This document shows positions 54,944 through 58,487 of a stretch of DNA of 58,487 nucleotides, piece by piece. Made by a program: the position numbers and the translations under genes. Origin of the DNA: Thermodesulfobacteriota bacterium (GTDB taxonomy: Bacteria; Desulfobacterota_D; UBA1144); NCBI GenBank assembly GCA_030835345.1, contig JAURPH010000015.1, positions 1-58,487 of the forward strand, written 5' to 3'. The notes below the pieces were generated by a model. That model saw nothing but the letters and a program-made list of their open reading frames with translations, did not search any database and was not told where the DNA came from. Within the stretch, counting starts at the first letter, position 1; each line of letters begins with the position of its first letter.

Positions 54944-56983
54944 ATGAAATTTAAAATTGAAGATATAGGTGTTAAAGATGCAGGCAAAGGGTTTGCAAGA
55001 ATTTCGTCAACTATAATGCAGGAAATAGGAATTGAACCTTTAGATGTTGTTGAGATTTATGGTAAAAGAAAGTCTGCAATTCGAATAATGCCTGCTTCAG
55101 ATTCAACTAAAAATTCTATAAAAATTGATGGGATAACTCGAAGCAATATTAAGATGTCGATAAGTGATTCTATTACTATAAAAAAAATAATGCAAATTGA
55201 TACTAAGAAAGTAGTCTTATCTCCTACTAACTCAAAATCCTTATTATTCAATGATGATTCTAAAATTTTATTAACTAAAATTGATGGTCAAGTCGTAACT
55301 TCTGGGGATACAATCACTGCTAAACTTCCAGGTGGAAAGTCTGAGGATTTTAAAGTTGTTGCAACATCACCTTCAGGTTCATCTATTTTAAATTTAAAAA
55401 CCAAAATTGAAATTAAGAGACTTAGCAGTGAAGAGAAGACTAAAGATGTAACTACTTATAATGATGTTGGCGGTCTTGGCGAACAATTAAAAAAAATTAA
55501 AGATCTTGTTGAACTTCCTTTGAAACACCCTGAAATCTTTTATAGACTAGGCATTGATGCCCCCCGTGGAATATTGTTAGTTGGTCCGCCAGGTACCGGG
55601 AAAACTTTGATGGCAAGAGCAATTGCCCAGGAATGTGATGTTAATTTTATAGTAGTAAATGGTCCAGAAATTGTAAGGAAATTTTATGGTGAAAGCGAAG
55701 CTTTATTGAGAGACATATTTCAAAATGCCGCAGAAAATCAACCATCAATATTATTTATAGATGAAATCGATGCAATTGCACCTAAAAGAGATAGGGTTCA
55801 CGGTGAGGTTGAAAAAAGGATAGTTGGTCAACTTCTGGCTTTGATGGATGGTCTTAAAGATAGGGGAAAAATAATAGTTCTAGCTGCAACAAATTTACCA
55901 AATTCTATAGATTCTGCTCTCAGGAGACCAGGTAGATTTGATAAAGAGATTTTCTTAGATCCACCCAATCTCTCAGGAAGAAAGGAAATTATAAATATTC
56001 ATACAAGAGGAATGCCACTCGATGATGATATTGACTTTGATTTATTAGCATCATTAACTTCCGGATTTGTTGGTGCTGACATAGAAATGTTATGTAAAGA
56101 TGCGGCGCTAAATTCAGTACAAAAATTAATAGGTTCAACCGATATTGATTATGATGAAGTAGATTCAATTAGGGTTTCAGAGAGGAATTTTATCGATGCA
56201 ATCTCTAATATTCAACCATCTGCAATAAGAGAAATCTTTGTTGATACACCTAAAGTTAAATGGGATGAAATAGGTGGCTTAAAAGATTTAAAGGAAACTT
56301 TAAATCAAGTCATTTTGTCTCCATTGAAAGAAGAGGGGGAGTTCAAGCTTCCTAAGGGTGTAATGCTCTATGGGCCACCAGGGTCAGGCAAAACAATGAT
56401 TGCAAAAGCACTTGCTAATAGTAGTGGAATGAACTTTATATCCATTAAAGGGCCCGAATTATTATCCAAATACTTAGGTGAATCTGAGCAAATGATAAAA
56501 AACTTTTTTGATAAGGCTAGACAAGTTGCTCCAGCTATTTTATTTTTTGATGAGATTGATTCGTTATGTTCAAAAAATAAATCCGAAGAGTCATCAAACT
56601 CTGTTTCCTCAAGAATTATGAGCCAGTTGCTTCTTGAGCTTGACGGTTTTTCTGAGCTTAATAATGTCGTAGTACTTGCTGCAACAAATAGAATAGAAAA
56701 TATAGATAGTTCATTATTGAGATCAGGTAGGTTTGACCTTTTACTTGAAACTGTTTCTCCCAATAGCAAGGAAATAAAAGAGATTTTAGATTTAAAAATT
56801 AAATCAAAAGGTGTAACCATACAAGATATTTCTAAGATTAAATTAAAAGATTTTAACGGTGCAGATATTGACACTATGATTAACCTTGCAGTTCAGTTCT
56901 CTAACAGTAAAAATTTAACAATTAAGGGAGTTCAGAAAGCTATTGATGAAATTGATAAAAGAAAAAAAATTGCATCTAGTTAG
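54944..56983 (+). CDS. Cdc48/VAT-type double AAA+ ATPase
   Basis: This 679-residue homologue of archaeal VAT and eukaryotic Cdc48/p97 unfolds proteins in an ATP-driven hexamer. An N-domain of the double-psi-barrel type covers about residues 1-165. D1 has Walker A GPPGTGKT (about 214-221), Walker B FIDEID (about 271-276) and Arg fingers in LRRPGRFD. D2 has GPPGSGKT (about 477-484), FFDEID and LLRSGRFD. The D2 pore loop is KYLGES. The C-terminus (KRKKIASS) lacks the HbYX motif used to dock on proteasomes, so it probably works alone or with another partner. It is first in an operon with a DUF1460 protein and an unknown protein. Confidence 0.95.
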   Translation: MKFKIEDIGVKDAGKGFARISSTIMQEIGIEPLDVVEIYGKRKSAIRIMPASDSTKNSIKIDGITRSNIKMSISDSITIKKIMQIDTKKVVLSPTNSKSLLFNDDSKILLTKIDGQVVTSGDTITAKLPGGKSEDFKVVATSPSGSSILNLKTKIEIKRLSSEEKTKDVTTYNDVGGLGEQLKKIKDLVELPLKHPEIFYRLGIDAPRGILLVGPPGTGKTLMARAIAQECDVNFIVVNGPEIVRKFYGESEALLRDIFQNAAENQPSILFIDEIDAIAPKRDRVHGEVEKRIVGQLLALMDGLKDRGKIIVLAATNLPNSIDSALRRPGRFDKEIFLDPPNLSGRKEIINIHTRGMPLDDDIDFDLLASLTSGFVGADIEMLCKDAALNSVQKLIGSTDIDYDEVDSIRVSERNFIDAISNIQPSAIREIFVDTPKVKWDEIGGLKDLKETLNQVILSPLKEEGEFKLPKGVMLYGPPGSGKTMIAKALANSSGMNFISIKGPELLSKYLGESEQMIKNFFDKARQVAPAILFFDEIDSLCSKNKSEESSNSVSSRIMSQLLLELDGFSELNNVVVLAATNRIENIDSSLLRSGRFDLLLETVSPNSKEIKEILDLKIKSKGVTIQDISKIKLKDFNGADIDTMINLAVQFSNSKNLTIKGVQKAIDEIDKRKKIASS

Positions 56984-57701
56984 CATTATTTTTTTCTTTC
57001 TAACACTCACTTCTTTCTCTATAAATTTTGGTCAAATTGATAATCTAGTTATTAAGTACCAAGATCTTACTCTTGAAGAAAAGCTTGTTTCATACAGTGC
57101 ACTTTTATTGAATAAAAACTACAAAGAGAATGTTCTAATTGGTTCTGCAAGTATTGATGAGAAATTAACAATTGATTTGGAAAATCTTGATTGTTTTACT
57201 TATGTAGAATATGTTTATGCTCTTGCCCTTTCAAGTTCAAAAAAAGATTTTAGGAGTAACTTAATATCATTAAGATATGAAGATAATGTTATTAGTTTTT
57301 CTAAAAGAAACCATTTTTTTACAAATTGGGCTGATGATAATAATCTGAAAAGAGTTTCAAATGACAAAAAAATAAATAAAATTTTAAACAAGAAGGATGT
57401 TAATAAAAAATATTTAAACGGAATACCACTAGAGAATAAAATGATTTATTATGAAGATATAAACAATAGGGATTATACTAAATTAAATGAAAAGATTTAT
57501 GTTGTAGGCATTTTATCTAGTAGTCAAGGTTTAGATGTATCTCATGTTGGCTTCTTAATAATCAATGAAAATGAGTTGAAGTTCAGACATGCCTCTAGTA
57601 AGAAGAAATATAGAAAAGTGGTTGATGAGGATTTTCTCGAATATATAGAAAATAAGCCTGGTATAATAATTTATAAATTTGTAGGAGCTAATAATGGGTG
57701 A
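56946..57701 (+). CDS. DUF1460 N-acetylmuramoyl-L-alanine amidase-like protein
   Basis: This exported protein has about 251 residues from ATG 56946 (TTG 56943 is the alternative). A hydrophobic signal or anchor segment covers about residues 10-27. The DUF1460 marks are LDCFTYVE with the probable catalytic Cys (about residue 83), RNHFFTNWADDN, and VSHVGFLI with the His (about 200). The family has an NlpC/P60-like papain fold and includes murein amidases. It overlaps the end of cdc48 by about 38 bases and the next gene by 8. It probably acts on peptidoglycan in the periplasm. Confidence 0.82.
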   Translation: MKLIKEKKLHLVSIIFFFLTLTSFSINFGQIDNLVIKYQDLTLEEKLVSYSALLLNKNYKENVLIGSASIDEKLTIDLENLDCFTYVEYVYALALSSSKKDFRSNLISLRYEDNVISFSKRNHFFTNWADDNNLKRVSNDKKINKILNKKDVNKKYLNGIPLENKMIYYEDINNRDYTKLNEKIYVVGILSSSQGLDVSHVGFLIINENELKFRHASSKKKYRKVVDEDFLEYIENKPGIIIYKFVGANNG

Positions 57702-58119
57702 TTTAACTAAGGCAAAAATTTCACAAGAAAATGTATCTGATTCAAGACAATTAACTACTTTAATAAAAGAGCTGCAAAATTCTATGAGGAGTCTTCAGTC
57801 AGTTGATGATTATTTAACAAGAGTTTCTAAAGCTAAAGAAATTCTCGGAAACGATTTAGATTCATTATCTGATGATATAGACAAAAAGAAAACAGATTTA
57901 AATGATTCACTAATTCAAATGGGCCGTTTTGTTAGTTCTGTATTGGATTCCATTGAAATTACTGAGGACGAATTGGATTCTGCTGCTGAGCAGCTAGTTC
58001 TCTTTACTCAGGGAAAAGATGATGCCATAACCTATGCTAAAAAAGAATTAAAGGCACAAGTTGAAGACTCATATTGGCATAAATATTGGACAGGAGTAGT
58101 TCAAAGATTAACTTCTTAA
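57694..58119 (+). CDS. Helical protein of unknown function
   Basis: This 141-residue soluble protein is not recognised. It is mostly helical, with a coiled-coil-like stretch at about 20-80 (LTTLIKELQNSMRSLQSVDDYL, NDLDSLSDDIDKKKTDLND) and an acidic region followed by an aromatic end (YWHKYWTGVVQRL). No signal peptide, membrane segment or catalytic motif is seen. AGGAG lies 7 bases before the ATG. It overlaps the DUF1460 gene by 8 bases, so it is the third member of the cdc48 operon. It could be an adaptor or substrate of the ATPase; that is a guess. Confidence 0.7.
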   Translation: MGDLTKAKISQENVSDSRQLTTLIKELQNSMRSLQSVDDYLTRVSKAKEILGNDLDSLSDDIDKKKTDLNDSLIQMGRFVSSVLDSIEITEDELDSAAEQLVLFTQGKDDAITYAKKELKAQVEDSYWHKYWTGVVQRLTS

Positions 58120-58487
58120 AGTTCAGGTATTAATTCTTTCCCTATTGTTTCCATAGTGTCAATTATTTCTTCTGAATTAGGAGATATAAAATCGAGTACA
58201 ACCTCTTTAATCTTTAAATTCTTATAAGCTTTAATCTTATCAAAGACTTCATTTTTTGTTCCAATAAGAGCAGTCTCTGGATTATCACCCACTTTCTTTT
58301 CATCAGTTATTAAAACTCTATTTCGTAGAGAAATATTATAATTTTTAATATTAGTACCTTTAGATTGAGAATAAGACTCTAGATATTGAATTTTTTTTGA
58401 TAATTCATCAGGACTGAACCAAATAGGTTGCCAGCCATCAGCATAATCTATAGCTCTTTCAATAGCAGCATCAGCATTACCACCCAT
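58116..58487 (-). CDS. Luciferase-like F420/FMN-dependent oxidoreductase, C-terminal part
   Basis: This is the C-terminal 123 residues or so of a luciferase-like monooxygenase (LLM class). The GGNADAAIERAIDYADGWQPIWFSP segment is the typical last third of the F420-dependent TIM barrel, followed by LIGTKNEVFDKIKAYK, which matches the G-(T/S)-P-E-x-V cofactor region. The gene continues beyond the right edge, so ATG at 58487 is an internal Met. It is convergent with the unknown helical gene and overlaps it by 4 bases. Substrate and cofactor choice are unknown. Confidence 0.8.
   Translation of the reverse strand: MGGNADAAIERAIDYADGWQPIWFSPDELSKKIQYLESYSQSKGTNIKNYNISLRNRVLITDEKKVGDNPETALIGTKNEVFDKIKAYKNLKIKEVVLDFISPNSEEIIDTMETIGKELIPEL

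Overview
The window is a dense, strongly AT-rich piece of a Gram-negative bacterial chromosome. A porin with a signal peptide, a TatA and a CcsA/HemX-like protein indicate an outer membrane and an energised inner membrane. Genes often overlap by 1-40 bases, convergent neighbours commonly share their 3' ends, and intergenic gaps are short. No insertion sequence, CRISPR array, phage module or ribosomal RNA was found. Futalosine-route menaquinone genes (mqnA, mqnD and a probable deaminase), NtrBC-type sigma-54 regulation, RNase Y beside ZapA/ZapB-like genes, a glyQ-glyS-ppdK block and a Cdc48-type ATPase fit a streamlined, probably marine, deltaproteobacterium-like lineage (for example SAR324 or Dadabacteria-like). 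That placement is inference from gene content.

Layout. 1-3350: two tandem acyl-CoA (carnitine-CoA-like) ligases behind a promoter with a perfect 19-bp tandem repeat. 3461-7228: a glycosyltransferase followed by trpF-trpB-trpA. 7316-10707: tatA, then an EVE/meaB/RNase G/methylmalonyl-CoA epimerase run. 10754-16951: hisA-hisF-dgt-mqnA-mqnD, converging on a deaminase and dapF. 17058-22299: fabG, ccsA-like, prfA, then zapB-like/zapA-like/fthC/rny. 22285-30609: ppdK, glyS, glyQ, trmFO, miaB. 30694-33376: MFS transporter, porin, terminator, tRNA-Phe. 33405-36675: a solitary cytosine-C5 methylase, a divergent XRE-regulator module with a membrane and a secreted protein, a B12-domain subunit and a 58-residue membrane protein. 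36714-41379: gpsA, gyrA, thioesterase, GST, tRNA-Gly. 41415-44669: proB, a VWA protein and a MoxR ATPase. 44781-49358: rnc, ntrC, ntrB, hom, tRNA-Ala. 49359-53800: aminotransferase, coaD, rsmD, pepF, yqeY. 53811-58487: recF, cdc48, a DUF1460 protein, an unknown helical protein and the end of a luciferase-like oxidoreductase.

How parts work together. MeaB, the epimerase and the stand-alone B12-domain protein are parts of a methylmalonyl-CoA/succinyl-CoA route, but lie in two places. Hom, the aspartate aminotransferase and DapF belong to aspartate-family metabolism; hom is co-transcribed with a nitrogen-type two-component pair. RNase E/G, RNase Y and RNase III together give an unusually full RNA-decay set.

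Most notable. (1) The moxR and VWA genes are joined by an A10 run containing a dnaX-type A_AAA_AAG heptamer. The VWA frame is open through the junction with no usual start codon for over 50 codons, so a MoxR-acidic linker-VWA fusion made by frameshifting or transcript slippage is likely. (2) Several first genes of operons have a -10 hexamer exactly 6 nt before the start codon and no Shine-Dalgarno sequence, the pattern of leaderless mRNAs. (3) gyrA appears to start at ATA and trmFO at CTG. (4) The DapF homologue has Ser in place of both catalytic Cys residues. (5) A bacterial Cdc48/VAT ATPase heads an operon with a DUF1460 amidase-like protein and an unknown helical protein. (6) An XRE regulator, a two-TM sensor-like protein and a small secreted protein form an unrecognised three-gene module.
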